From Burkholderiales bacterium 8X (GTDB taxonomy: Bacteria > Pseudomonadota > Gammaproteobacteria > Burkholderiales > Burkholderiaceae_C): a stretch of 64,000 bases of DNA. The notes beneath the pieces were generated by a model. That model worked only from the letters and a program-made list of their open reading frames with translations, was not told the origin of the DNA and ran no database searches. Both the position numbers and the translations under genes were made by a program. The stretch is taken from positions 2,280,125 through 2,344,124 of the forward strand of contig LR732703.1 of NCBI GenBank assembly GCA_902506565.1. Reading direction: 5' to 3'. This document shows, piece by piece, positions 38,669-47,413 of the stretch. Position 1 is the first letter of the stretch. Each line of letters starts with the position of its first letter.

Positions 38669-41050
38669 ATGGACGAACCAGATTCGAAAACCGAAGACAC
38701 CGCACCTCAGACCGGTGCGCTTGACCCGACCAAAGATGCAAGTACAGGCACCACCGGGTCGAATGTCACCACCACCTCGGTCACGACGACGACCACCAGC
38801 ATCGGTTCCGCCGACAGCAGCAGCGCGGCGACGGTGGGTGCCGCCCTTGACGCCGATCGGATCGCAGAGAAGACCAAGTGGAGCAACCGCTACGCGACCG
38901 ACCGCAAGTTCAAGCGGCGGATCGATAGATTCGCGGCGACTCGGGCCAACTTGATGGCGATGTTCGCTGCCGATCAGGGGAACGAGGAGGAGCGAGACCG
39001 AGCCGTGTCTGCCCTGGCGACAGACCTGGCGATTGCATTCGGCATGGTTGATCGAACGACCCGAACCTGGACCGACGAAGTTCACGAAAGAAGCATGCTT
39101 GCCGGCATGAAGTACGCCGAGCCTTCTGTCAAATCGAACACGGTAGCGGCCATTCCGGGCATTGTCCGATCAGCGATTCTCCTGGGCCTGGAAATTGGTG
39201 GCGAGCTGATGCCTGCGTCGTACCTCACAGTGTTCCAGGGTGGAATGTTCGTCACCTATGCAGCGACGCAATTGCTGCTGAACCCCTACCTCGCGCTCTG
39301 GAATGCCAACGCACAAAGCCAGGCCGTGGCCTTGCAAGGAACCTATGGGCCGTTGGAAATGCCAGCCGTCAAGTCGGATTCACTCAAGGACGAACAAGGT
39401 AAAGAGATCGCGCTGAGAAAGAAGAAGGCGGTCAGGGCCGAACTCGCCCAACAGCAGCAGCTCTTGAAAACTGCGCCGAACGACAGGACAGCCTTCGACG
39501 CGGTTGCTCGATTGAAGATGGAGCTATACGTCCTCTTGCTTTACAAGCAGTTGGTCGTCGTCCAGTCGCAAGGTGACAACCGTTTGCTTCGTACGACGAT
39601 GAACATCGCACCGGCTGCGATCGGGCTCTATTCGCATGGCCTTGCCAAGATGTACTCCGAGGCGGGTGGAATGAGGTCGTTCTTCACCGCGGGACTGACG
39701 GCGGTGAGCTTGTCGTTGTTGGTTGCGCAGCCGATTCTCTACAGTTTGCTCCAGGGCAAGGCCGCAGGGCGGGACCATCTCTCGAAGATCGCGACCATGT
39801 TCAAGATCGTCGTCATGACTGGCTTGGGCAGACTGATCGACGCCAATGGCCAGATCGAGCCATCGAAGCTGAACGCGATCATGAAGGGACCGATTGCGGT
39901 GCGTCTCGAGTACGTGAAGTCCGTCCTTGAATATGACAAGTCGGTTTATCTCACGGCCATGTTCGCCTTTGCGCAAAAGGGTTCGCGCAGCTTGACATCC
40001 AGTCCGGCCGAAGACATGGAAGCGCTCGAGGCAGGCTACGACGTCGAGCTAGGCACACACCCCTTCATCCAAGCGGCAACTTCACCGGCAAAAAGTTATG
40101 CGGAGATCAACAGCGCTTGGTTGGCACACGGGCACAAAGCCCTGACGGATATGGCGCCCGGCTATGCCCGGCAAATCCAGCAGGTGCACGCGCGTGTCGA
40201 GGAACTTTCGGCTCTACTCACCGTGCTGGCTACGCCGAGCAAGGACATGCTTGCGAATTTTCTGGCGCACGCTGCCCTTGCTGGAGCCAGTCACCAAGTC
40301 GTGCTGGGTGCACTCGAGTTCGCAAGCGGGCGCGATACCTCGGAGGCCAAGCAAGCTTGTGACGACACTTTGTCCGAGTACAAGGGCTATACCGAATCGC
40401 GTACCAACGTTCGATCGATCCACCAAGCTGCGCAAAAGCTCGGTCAGGCCTACGCCATCGGCTTTGCCGGATCGGCAGGCCCGAACACGATCAAGGCGAT
40501 CTTCAATCTTGCCAGCGGATGCTTGCTGCTGGTCGGCGATGAAGACGCGGAAGACCTCATTTCGGCAATCGGCTATGCGCAGAATTCACTGCAGATCCTG
40601 GGCTCCGTGATCGCCATGGGCCTGGGCTATGCGTACCAGAACTTCATCTCGGTCAAAGCTCGGCTAAGGCAGCGGGACAAGTTCAAGGACGTGCTGCCGA
40701 ATTCAGGCGTACTGGACGACTGGGGTTTGATCCGTCTGGATCGCGTGCGAGGCCGCATCACTATCTTCTCGACGTTGCTTGCAAAGCCGATCGACGACCT
40801 TCTCCAAGCACAAGAGCTGACCTACGAGGTCGATACGAACTTCGCCAAGGATGTCCTGTCGCAGATGATCGCCGTCAACCTGCTGAAGCTCCCCAGCTAC
40901 CTGTTTACGACGGGCGGATCCTTGAACTTGGCTTCGGACCAGGATGCCGAGGCGTTGATCAGGGCGGCACGAACTTATGTGCCGCCTCCGGTTCCGCAGC
41001 AGACGCCTCCCCGGCTCGACCTGCACGCCGTCGGCGGTGGCTCGCTCTAG
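38669..41050 (+). CDS. Large putative secreted effector or membrane-active protein, unknown family
   Basis: 793 residues, not recognised. Residues 1-56 are disordered and Ser/Thr-rich (TTTSVTTTTTS around 34-44), like many type III secretion signals; there is no Sec signal. Hydrophobic stretches occur at about 157-208, 338-361, 594-622 and 640-658, so it may insert in a membrane. The remainder is helical with a Gln-rich segment (QQQQLL about 261-266). The C-terminus is Pro-rich (VPPPVPQQTPP). GC content is visibly lower than in flanking housekeeping genes. GGGAG lies upstream of the ATG. Gene order after two chaperone-like genes suggests a secreted substrate; alternatives are a toxin or a non-secreted membrane protein. 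Confidence 0.7.
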   Translation: MDEPDSKTEDTAPQTGALDPTKDASTGTTGSNVTTTSVTTTTTSIGSADSSSAATVGAALDADRIAEKTKWSNRYATDRKFKRRIDRFAATRANLMAMFAADQGNEEERDRAVSALATDLAIAFGMVDRTTRTWTDEVHERSMLAGMKYAEPSVKSNTVAAIPGIVRSAILLGLEIGGELMPASYLTVFQGGMFVTYAATQLLLNPYLALWNANAQSQAVALQGTYGPLEMPAVKSDSLKDEQGKEIALRKKKAVRAELAQQQQLLKTAPNDRTAFDAVARLKMELYVLLLYKQLVVVQSQGDNRLLRTTMNIAPAAIGLYSHGLAKMYSEAGGMRSFFTAGLTAVSLSLLVAQPILYSLLQGKAAGRDHLSKIATMFKIVVMTGLGRLIDANGQIEPSKLNAIMKGPIAVRLEYVKSVLEYDKSVYLTAMFAFAQKGSRSLTSSPAEDMEALEAGYDVELGTHPFIQAATSPAKSYAEINSAWLAHGHKALTDMAPGYARQIQQVHARVEELSALLTVLATPSKDMLANFLAHAALAGASHQVVLGALEFASGRDTSEAKQACDDTLSEYKGYTESRTNVRSIHQAAQKLGQAYAIGFAGSAGPNTIKAIFNLASGCLLLVGDEDAEDLISAIGYAQNSLQILGSVIAMGLGYAYQNFISVKARLRQRDKFKDVLPNSGVLDDWGLIRLDRVRGRITIFSTLLAKPIDDLLQAQELTYEVDTNFAKDVLSQMIAVNLLKLPSYLFTTGGSLNLASDQDAEALIRAARTYVPPPVPQQTPPRLDLHAVGGGSL

Positions 41051-41169
41051 CAGCGCTTTTAGTCGATGGAAATGCGCCAACGAGTTCCTCAGGTTCATCT
41101 AAATAAGATGCCGCAGTGAACTGAAGCTCAAAGCTCTTCTTTCAGCACAGCCAAATGGATCCTCGCTGC

Positions 41170-42546
41170 TCACAACTGCATCAACGCACCCGTGCGATCC
41201 ATATGAATCAAGGCATCGAATTGGGAACTCAAACTTGCTTCGAAGTAATGACTTTGCCGCTCTGTTGCGGGCGCATAGATGACGCCGATTGCGCGCTCCA
41301 GTCGCCTTGCGGCGAGCGCCTTCTTCAAGTCATCGTCCGTGCCGAAGATCAACTGAAATCGCCCGATCCCGATCCCGCTGTCGTGCATCAGCGCTTCGAC
41401 GCTTCCCTCGAGCCCCGGCCGCATGTTTTGTATTTCTGCCCGCCGATCCCAAGCTGGCGCCGCCGTCACTTGCCCGTCGTAAGTCGTGAAGCCCACTGAA
41501 AAGCATTCGTCTCCGTGCCGCTCCCGCATCAGCTGTCCGACGTTGAGTTCTCCGAGGCTGCTCATCTCGGTCGCCCGCGCGTCGCCCAGGTGCGAGTTGT
41601 GAGCCCAGATTGCGATTCGCGCCGGCGCAGGACGATCGCGTGAGAGATGGCCATCCAGCGCGTCGAGGGTGTCGGCCATGTGCGTGTCCCGCACATTCCA
41701 TGAGGGGATGCGGCCGCCGAACATCGATCGGTAGTAGCGCTCCGCATTGCGCACCAATCGGGCGTTCTGCTCGGCATAGAAATGCGCATCCGCCGCGATG
41801 GGGCCGTTCGAGCCGCGTGAACTTGCAGTCATCGCCGTGTTCTCGCCATCGCGCCGCGCCAATTCGCCGGATCGCTCCATCAACTCACGAAGCTGCGCAA
41901 CGGCCGCCTTCTCGCAACTCGCCGTCAGGTCGAAGGCTGCAGCGTAGCCGTACGCCTGCAGGTTCTCGGCGAACTGCTCGAAGCAGCCGTACCGATAGCG
42001 TGCCCTTTTCGCAGCCTCGGGATCGACCTCGTCGAGATACGCCAGCACCGCCTCGATCGAGCCGTAAAGGCTGTACAGATCGATGCCGTAGAAGCCGACC
42101 TGATCGTCCGGCGAGCTTTCGGCGTTGTGCTGCCGAACCCACTCGATGAATTCCGCCGTCGCATGGTTGCGCCACATCCAGGTCGGGAAGCGCGTGAAGC
42201 TCGACAAGGCCTCAGCCGCCGAACGGTCGTCCGACTGCCCACGCACGTAGCGATTCACTCGCAGCGCATCCGGCCAGTCGGCCTCGACCGCGACCGCTCG
42301 GAATCCCTTTTGCACGATCAGTGCCCGCGTGAGCGAGGCCCGTTCGCGATAGAAGTCCTCGGTGCCATGCGAGGCTTCGCCCAGCAGGACGAAGCGCGCA
42401 TTCGCAATCGCCCGAAGGAGCGGCTCTTCATGAAGCCTCCGTGCGTCCACCGGCGCGGCGGCTCGCCGAATCGCAGCGATGGCTTCCTGGTCCTCGGGCG
42501 AGTTCGCGGCCACATCTTCTGCTTCGAGCTTCGATGTCTCAGGCAT
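41170..42546 (-). CDS. Erythromycin-esterase family protein
   Basis: 458 residues. The family active-site block LGEASHGTEDFYRERASLTRAL (Glu57, His60) and the later WAHNSHLGDAR are present, along with VAVEADWPDA. Some members (EreA/EreB) hydrolyse macrolide lactones, but most chromosomal members like this one have unknown substrates, so resistance should not be inferred. ATG at 42546 overlaps the phosphoribosyltransferase stop by 8 bases, marking a two-gene operon. Convergent with the putative effector; the 119-bp gap holds no clear terminator. Confidence 0.88.
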   Translation of the reverse strand: MPETSKLEAEDVAANSPEDQEAIAAIRRAAAPVDARRLHEEPLLRAIANARFVLLGEASHGTEDFYRERASLTRALIVQKGFRAVAVEADWPDALRVNRYVRGQSDDRSAAEALSSFTRFPTWMWRNHATAEFIEWVRQHNAESSPDDQVGFYGIDLYSLYGSIEAVLAYLDEVDPEAAKRARYRYGCFEQFAENLQAYGYAAAFDLTASCEKAAVAQLRELMERSGELARRDGENTAMTASSRGSNGPIAADAHFYAEQNARLVRNAERYYRSMFGGRIPSWNVRDTHMADTLDALDGHLSRDRPAPARIAIWAHNSHLGDARATEMSSLGELNVGQLMRERHGDECFSVGFTTYDGQVTAAPAWDRRAEIQNMRPGLEGSVEALMHDSGIGIGRFQLIFGTDDDLKKALAARRLERAIGVIYAPATERQSHYFEASLSSQFDALIHMDRTGALMQL

Positions 42547-43330
42547 GGCGGTGTTGCTCCAGGATCCGGATGACCTCCTCGTCCCCGACTTGCTCGAAGT
42601 CCTGGTACCAGGCGCCGACCGCACCGAAAGGCGATGGCGTGTTCGCGCAGACCACCTCGTCGGCGCGTTGCTCGACAGGAATCCGCACCGACATCAGGTC
42701 GGCGCAAGCTTGTGCGCTGCCGACCGGCACGGCGACCACCACCCGGTCTGCGCCCTGGGCGCGACTCGCCGCAACCGCCACGCGCATCGACGCACCGGTG
42801 GCGAGACCGTCGTCCACCAGCACCACCTCCCAGCCGCGCAGGCTGCGCGGTGCGCGGCCAGCCCGGTACTGCGCCTCGCGACGAACCAGTTCCTGCGTCT
42901 CGCGGTGCAGCACCGCTTCGATCTGCTCCGGCGACACCGAGGTTGCCGGCGCGCTCTCGCTCATGACCCTCATCCCGCCGCTCCCGATGGCACCGATCGC
43001 GTACTCGGGATGCCCCGGCATGCCAAGCTTGCGAACCAGCAGGATGTCGAGCGGCAGGCCGAGTTCGCGTGCGAGTGGCGCCGCGACCGGCACGCCGCCT
43101 CGGGGCAGCGCCAGCACGATCGTGTTCGCGGCGCCGCGCAGGCCTTCCAGCAGCGGCGCGAGATGCTCGCCCGCCTCGGCTCGATTGCGGTACGGAAGGG
43201 TCGCAGCGCCTGAGCCGGCACTGGTCAGGCCGGCTGAGCCTGTAGGGCCCGGTGAGCCCGTCGCGGTCGTAGAGCCGGTTGAGCGTGTCAGGCCGGACGG
43301 GCCGGTCGAACCGGGTGCAGCGAGCGTCAC
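42539..43330 (-). CDS. Phosphoribosyltransferase-family protein with repetitive N-terminus
   Basis: 263 residues. The PRPP-binding loop VVLVDDGLATGASM (169-182) identifies a type I phosphoribosyltransferase fold; the preceding LALPRGGVPVAAPLARELGLPLDILLVRKLGMP is typical of the stand-alone group often found next to erythromycin-esterase or dienelactone-hydrolase-like genes. Residues 6-44 are a Gly/Ser/Thr/Pro-rich repetitive stretch (STGPSGLTRSTGSTTATGS) with no counterpart in the family; a start nearer residue 45 is possible but no good start codon was identified there. Function unknown. Confidence 0.85.
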   Translation of the reverse strand: MTLAAPGSTGPSGLTRSTGSTTATGSPGPTGSAGLTSAGSGAATLPYRNRAEAGEHLAPLLEGLRGAANTIVLALPRGGVPVAAPLARELGLPLDILLVRKLGMPGHPEYAIGAIGSGGMRVMSESAPATSVSPEQIEAVLHRETQELVRREAQYRAGRAPRSLRGWEVVLVDDGLATGASMRVAVAASRAQGADRVVVAVPVGSAQACADLMSVRIPVEQRADEVVCANTPSPFGAVGAWYQDFEQVGDEEVIRILEQHRHA

Positions 43331-43444
43331 GCCATCCCCTTCCTGCGCGTATCGGGGCCGGCCGACCTGGCCGCCCTTGCTGCAGTCACTCTAGGCCGGA
43401 CCGACAGCGCGGTAAAGACTCGACCTGCTCGACCGTGGACCTAT

Positions 43445-44965
43445 TCAGCCCGCGATCGCCTCGGCGCGCATGCGCCGCTCGGCCCTGGCCTTGGCGACGC
43501 GAGGCAGGATCAGCACCGCGAGCACGACGACGATCAGGACGATCGACATCGGCCTTTGGAAGAACACCGCCGCACTGCCCTCGCCGATCGACATCGCATT
43601 GCGCAGCTGGGCTTCGGCCAACGGGCCGAGGATCATGCCGACCACCACCGGCGCGGTCGGGAAGTCGAAGCGGCGCATCACCACGCCCAGGAGGCCGATG
43701 CCATAGAGCAGGTACAGGTCGAACGCGCTCTGCCGCATGCCGTAGGCGCCCACGGTCGCGAAGATCAGGATGCCGGCATAGAGCTGCGGCTTCGGGATCT
43801 TGAGCAGCTTGACCCAGAGGCCCACCATCGGCAGGTTGAGCACCAGCAGCATCACGTTGCCGATATAGAGCGAGGCGATCAACGCCCACACCAGCGCTGC
43901 CGAGGTGGTGAAGAGCTGCGGACCCGGCTGAATGCCATAGTTCTGGAAGGCGCCGAGCAGGATCGCGGTCGTGTTCGACGTCGGGATGCCCAGCGTCAAG
44001 AGCGGGATCAAGGCGGCCGTGACGGTCGCGTTGTTGGCGGCCTCGGGTCCGGCGACGCCTTCGATCGCGCCCTGGTTGCCGAACTCGGCCTTGTCGGCCG
44101 GATCCTTGACCAGCTTCTTCTCCATCGCATAGCTCAAGAAGGTCGGGATCTCGGTGCCGCCGGCCGGTATGCAGCCGAAGGGCGTTCCGATGGCGGTGCC
44201 GCGCAGCCAGGCCGGTATCGAGCGCTTCCAGTCGCGGGCCGTCATGTGGACCCGGCTCAGCTTGTTCTGGCTTTCGACGACACGGCCTTCGTACAGCACC
44301 GCATACAGCACCTCGGCCACAGCGAAGAGACCGACCGCCACCAGCACGATCTCGATGCCGTCCAGCAGCTCGGGCACGCCGCCGGTGTAGCGGCCCTGTC
44401 CCGAGATCTGGTCGAGCCCGACGCAGCCTGCAGCGAGCCCGATGAAGAGCGCGGTCATCCCGCGCAGCGTGCTCTTGCCGAGCACCGCGCTGACGGTCGT
44501 GAAGGCGAGCAGCATCAAGAGGAAATACTCGGGCGGCCCGAGCTTGACCGCGAACTCGGCCACGAAAGGCGCGAACAGCGTGACGATCACGGTCGCAATG
44601 CTGCCGGCGACGAAGGAGCCGATGGCGGCGGTGGCCAGCGCCGCGCCGGCCCGCCCGCTCTTGGCCATCTTGTTGCCCTCCATGGCCGTGACCATGCTGG
44701 CGGTTTCGCCCGGGGTGTTCAGCAGGATCGAAGTGGTCGAGCCGCCGTACATCGCGCCGTAGTAGATGCCCGAGAAAAAGATCATCGAGGCGGTCACGTC
44801 GACCTTGCCGGTAATGGGCAGCAGCATGGCCACCGCGACTGCCGGGCCGATGCCTGGCAACACGCCGACGGCCGTGCCCAGCGCGCAGCCGACCAGGCAC
44901 CAGAGCAGATTGGCGGGCGTGATCGCCGCGCCGAAGCCCTGCATCAATGCATTGAAGATTTCCAT
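43445..44965 (-). CDS. tctA: Tripartite tricarboxylate transporter large membrane subunit
   Basis: 506 residues with about 12 membrane segments. TctA signatures: [39 protein letters not shown] and, in the second half, [14 protein letters not shown]. Takes up citrate or other carboxylates with TctB and the binding protein TctC, driven by an ion gradient. Starts one base after the tctB stop. Confidence 0.95.
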   Translation of the reverse strand: MEIFNALMQGFGAAITPANLLWCLVGCALGTAVGVLPGIGPAVAVAMLLPITGKVDVTASMIFFSGIYYGAMYGGSTTSILLNTPGETASMVTAMEGNKMAKSGRAGAALATAAIGSFVAGSIATVIVTLFAPFVAEFAVKLGPPEYFLLMLLAFTTVSAVLGKSTLRGMTALFIGLAAGCVGLDQISGQGRYTGGVPELLDGIEIVLVAVGLFAVAEVLYAVLYEGRVVESQNKLSRVHMTARDWKRSIPAWLRGTAIGTPFGCIPAGGTEIPTFLSYAMEKKLVKDPADKAEFGNQGAIEGVAGPEAANNATVTAALIPLLTLGIPTSNTTAILLGAFQNYGIQPGPQLFTTSAALVWALIASLYIGNVMLLVLNLPMVGLWVKLLKIPKPQLYAGILIFATVGAYGMRQSAFDLYLLYGIGLLGVVMRRFDFPTAPVVVGMILGPLAEAQLRNAMSIGEGSAAVFFQRPMSIVLIVVVLAVLILPRVAKARAERRMRAEAIAG

Positions 44966-44966
44966 G

Positions 44967-45554
44967 TCAGATCCATCCGGTGGCGGTCAGGCCTGGCAGG
45001 TTGATGGCGAGGAACTTGGTGAAGAGCCAGAAGACGGGCGCAGAAATCAGGAGGCCGGTCAGGAGGTCGATGGCCCAGGTGCCCGGCGCGCTGGCCGCGG
45101 ACTGCCCGGCTGCTCGCCGAAGGCCCTGCACCGCCAGCAGGTAGCAAAGCGTGCAGCTGAGGATGAAGCCGATCGTGGTGATGAGGGCCGCGTTGAGCAG
45201 CAAGCCGGCCGAGACCCAGGCGAAGCCGCTCCAGTAGCTGGTGGCGGCGCCCGATGGCTCGTCCAGGTCGCGAAAACCGCCGGTGCGTGCTTCCCAGATG
45301 ATCCAGCCGCCGCATAGCGTGAGCGCGATCGAGACCAGCCACGGCAGGAAGTTGGGCCCGACGCCGCCATAGCCGGCCTCGGAAGAAATGCCGATGGCGC
45401 CGAAGGCGAGCGCCAGCCCGGTCAGCAGGACGCCGATGCCGACCACCGTCTGGGTCCACGGCGTGGCCTTGGTGGTCGCGCCGGCGCCGAGTGCCGGATC
45501 GTTCGAAAGGCCATGGGAGGGGTCGGGATCGCGCGAAGGGTTGCTTGTTGTCAT
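44967..45554 (-). CDS. tctB: Tripartite tricarboxylate transporter small membrane subunit
   Basis: 195 residues, four hydrophobic helices (e.g. VVGIGVLLTGLALAFGAIG, FLPWLVSIALTLCGGWIIW, ALITTIGFILSCTLCYLLA, LLISAPVFWLFTKFLAINLP). The N-terminal 35 residues are polar and variable. Membership rests on layout and position between tctC and tctA. Confidence 0.93.
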   Translation of the reverse strand: MTTSNPSRDPDPSHGLSNDPALGAGATTKATPWTQTVVGIGVLLTGLALAFGAIGISSEAGYGGVGPNFLPWLVSIALTLCGGWIIWEARTGGFRDLDEPSGAATSYWSGFAWVSAGLLLNAALITTIGFILSCTLCYLLAVQGLRRAAGQSAASAPGTWAIDLLTGLLISAPVFWLFTKFLAINLPGLTATGWI

Positions 45555-45682
45555 CTTGATGTTCCGCAGGATCGGCCTTCACCATCCGTGTCGACGAGCG
45601 AGCCCCGAGGCAGCTCGGCGGAAAGGCCCGGGCGGAAGGAAGGCCGGCACTAACGCGTGCGCCGCCCGGGGCTCGCCGGTAC

Positions 45683-46645
45683 TCAGACCATGCCGGACTT
45701 GGTCATGGTCGCGCGCAGCCTGGAGAACTCGTCGTCGACGAACTTGGCGAAGGGCTCGCCGGCCAGCACGGCAGGCGTCCAATCGTTCTTCTTCATGGCC
45801 TCGCTCCAGCTGGGCGTCTTGAGCGCCGCCAGCACCATGTCGGTCAACGCCTTGCGCTGCTCGGCGGCGATGCCGGGCGCGCCGTAGACGCCGCGCCAGT
45901 TGCCGATCTCGACATCGATGCCCTGCTCCTTGAGCGTCGGCACGTTGATGCCGGGCAGGCGGGTGGCCGAAGTGACCGCGATCGCCTTCATCTTGCCGCT
46001 GTTGATGTATTCGGCGAACTCGCTGTAGCCGCTGCCGCCCACCGTGACGTTGCCGCCCAGGATGGCGGCGGTAGCCTCGCCGCCTCCGCGGAAGGCCACG
46101 TAGTTGATCTTGGCCGGATCGGCGCCGACGTTCTGCGCGATCATGGCCGCCGCGATGTGCTCGGTGGAACCGCGCGATCCGCCGCCCCACTTCACGCTGC
46201 CCGGGTCCTTCTTGAGCTGCTCGACCACGTCCTTCATGCTCTTCAGCGGCGAATTGGCCGGCAGCACGAAGACGTTGTATTCGCTCGTAATGCGGGCGAT
46301 CGGCGTGGCCTGCTCGAGCTTGACCGGCGGCTTGCCGGTGATGATGCCGCCGAGCATCACGGCGCCCATCACCATCAAGGCGTTCGGGTCGTTCTTGGAA
46401 CCGGTGACGAACTGCGCCAGGCCCAAGGCGCCGGCGGCGCCGCCCTTGTTGTCGTAGGTGACCGTTTCGGCCAGCTTGCCGTCGGTGAGCGCCTTGCCGA
46501 GCGCACGACCGGTGGTGTCCCACCCGCCGCCCGGGTTCGCCGGAATCATCATCTTGATGTTGCTCGCCGCCGCCCAAGCGGACATCGGGAGGGCACCGGT
46601 GGCTGCCAAAGCGGCCATGGACTTCAGAAAGGTATCTCGACGCAT
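45683..46645 (-). CDS. tctC: Tripartite tricarboxylate transporter substrate-binding protein
   Basis: Periplasmic TTT-family (Bug-like) binding protein, 320 residues. The signal peptide MRRDTFLKSMAALAATGALPMSAWA precedes SNIKMMIPANPGGGWDTTGRALG, the ligand-cleft motif, and GGGSRGSTEH. A 128-bp gap separates it from tctB, allowing differential expression. Divergent from the tctD regulator with 99 bp between the starts. The ligand (citrate, tricarballylate or another carboxylate) is not determined. Confidence 0.94.
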   Translation of the reverse strand: MRRDTFLKSMAALAATGALPMSAWAAASNIKMMIPANPGGGWDTTGRALGKALTDGKLAETVTYDNKGGAAGALGLAQFVTGSKNDPNALMVMGAVMLGGIITGKPPVKLEQATPIARITSEYNVFVLPANSPLKSMKDVVEQLKKDPGSVKWGGGSRGSTEHIAAAMIAQNVGADPAKINYVAFRGGGEATAAILGGNVTVGGSGYSEFAEYINSGKMKAIAVTSATRLPGINVPTLKEQGIDVEIGNWRGVYGAPGIAAEQRKALTDMVLAALKTPSWSEAMKKNDWTPAVLAGEPFAKFVDDEFSRLRATMTKSGMV

Positions 46646-46744
46646 CGCTTCTCCTTGGGATCATGAAAGCTGGACGCCGCTATGATGCGCCGCCGCGCTG
46701 TCAGTTGGCTGTCCGACACACTGGGGTAAACACCGAATCCGGCC

Positions 46745-47413
46745 ATGAAGCTGCTGCTCGTCGAAGACGATCCTTCCATGCAAACCACGCTCCAGCGCAC
46801 CCTGGGGCGCCGGATGATCGACGTCCGGCTGTGCGGCGACGGCGCCGAGGCCCTCGCGAGCTGGCAGGCGATCGAGCCGGATGTCGTGGCGCTCGACCTG
46901 AGCCTGCCCCACAAGGACGGCCTCGAGGTGCTGGCCGAAGCCCGCAGCGCCGGGCTGCGCACGCCGGTGCTGCTGCTCACCGCGCGCGGCACGGTGGGCG
47001 ATCGCATCGTCGGCCTGAATGCCGGAGCCGACGACTACCTGCCCAAGCCCTTCGACCTGGACGAACTCGAGGCGCGGCTGCGCGCCCTCCATCGTCGCAA
47101 GCCGGACAGCCCGCCCTCGATCCTGCAGGTCGGGAACCTGCACTGCGAAGCCGCGGGCGGCGCGGTGTACTGCCGCGGCCAGGTCCTCGAGCTCACGCCG
47201 CGCGAGTTCTCGCTGCTGCGGGCGCTGATGGTTCGGCCCGGCCAGGCGGTCGCCAAGGAGCGGCTCTTCGAACTGGTGTTCGCCGGTGAACCCGGTGTGC
47301 ACTATGAGGCGATCGAAGTGGTGGTCTACCGATTGCGCAAGAAACTCGCGGGCACCGGCGCCGGCCTCGTGACCCTGCGCGGGCTCGGCTACCTCCTGCG
47401 CGAGGAACGATGA
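46745..47413 (+). CDS. tctD: OmpR-family response regulator, TctD-like
   Basis: 222 residues: receiver domain with acidic pocket VEDD and phospho-acceptor Asp51 in VVALDLSLP, conserved LLLTARG and Lys in YLPKPFD, then a winged-helix DNA-binding domain (ELTPREFSLLRAL, RLRKKL). Divergently placed from tctCBA and overlapping the kinase by four bases, so it likely activates tctC in response to substrate. Confidence 0.95.
   Translation: MKLLLVEDDPSMQTTLQRTLGRRMIDVRLCGDGAEALASWQAIEPDVVALDLSLPHKDGLEVLAEARSAGLRTPVLLLTARGTVGDRIVGLNAGADDYLPKPFDLDELEARLRALHRRKPDSPPSILQVGNLHCEAAGGAVYCRGQVLELTPREFSLLRALMVRPGQAVAKERLFELVFAGEPGVHYEAIEVVVYRLRKKLAGTGAGLVTLRGLGYLLREER

Noticed and set aside
41170..42546. Macrolide resistance gene
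   Set aside because: Although in the erythromycin-esterase family, chromosomal members next to phosphoribosyltransferases are not known resistance genes, so no resistance call is made.
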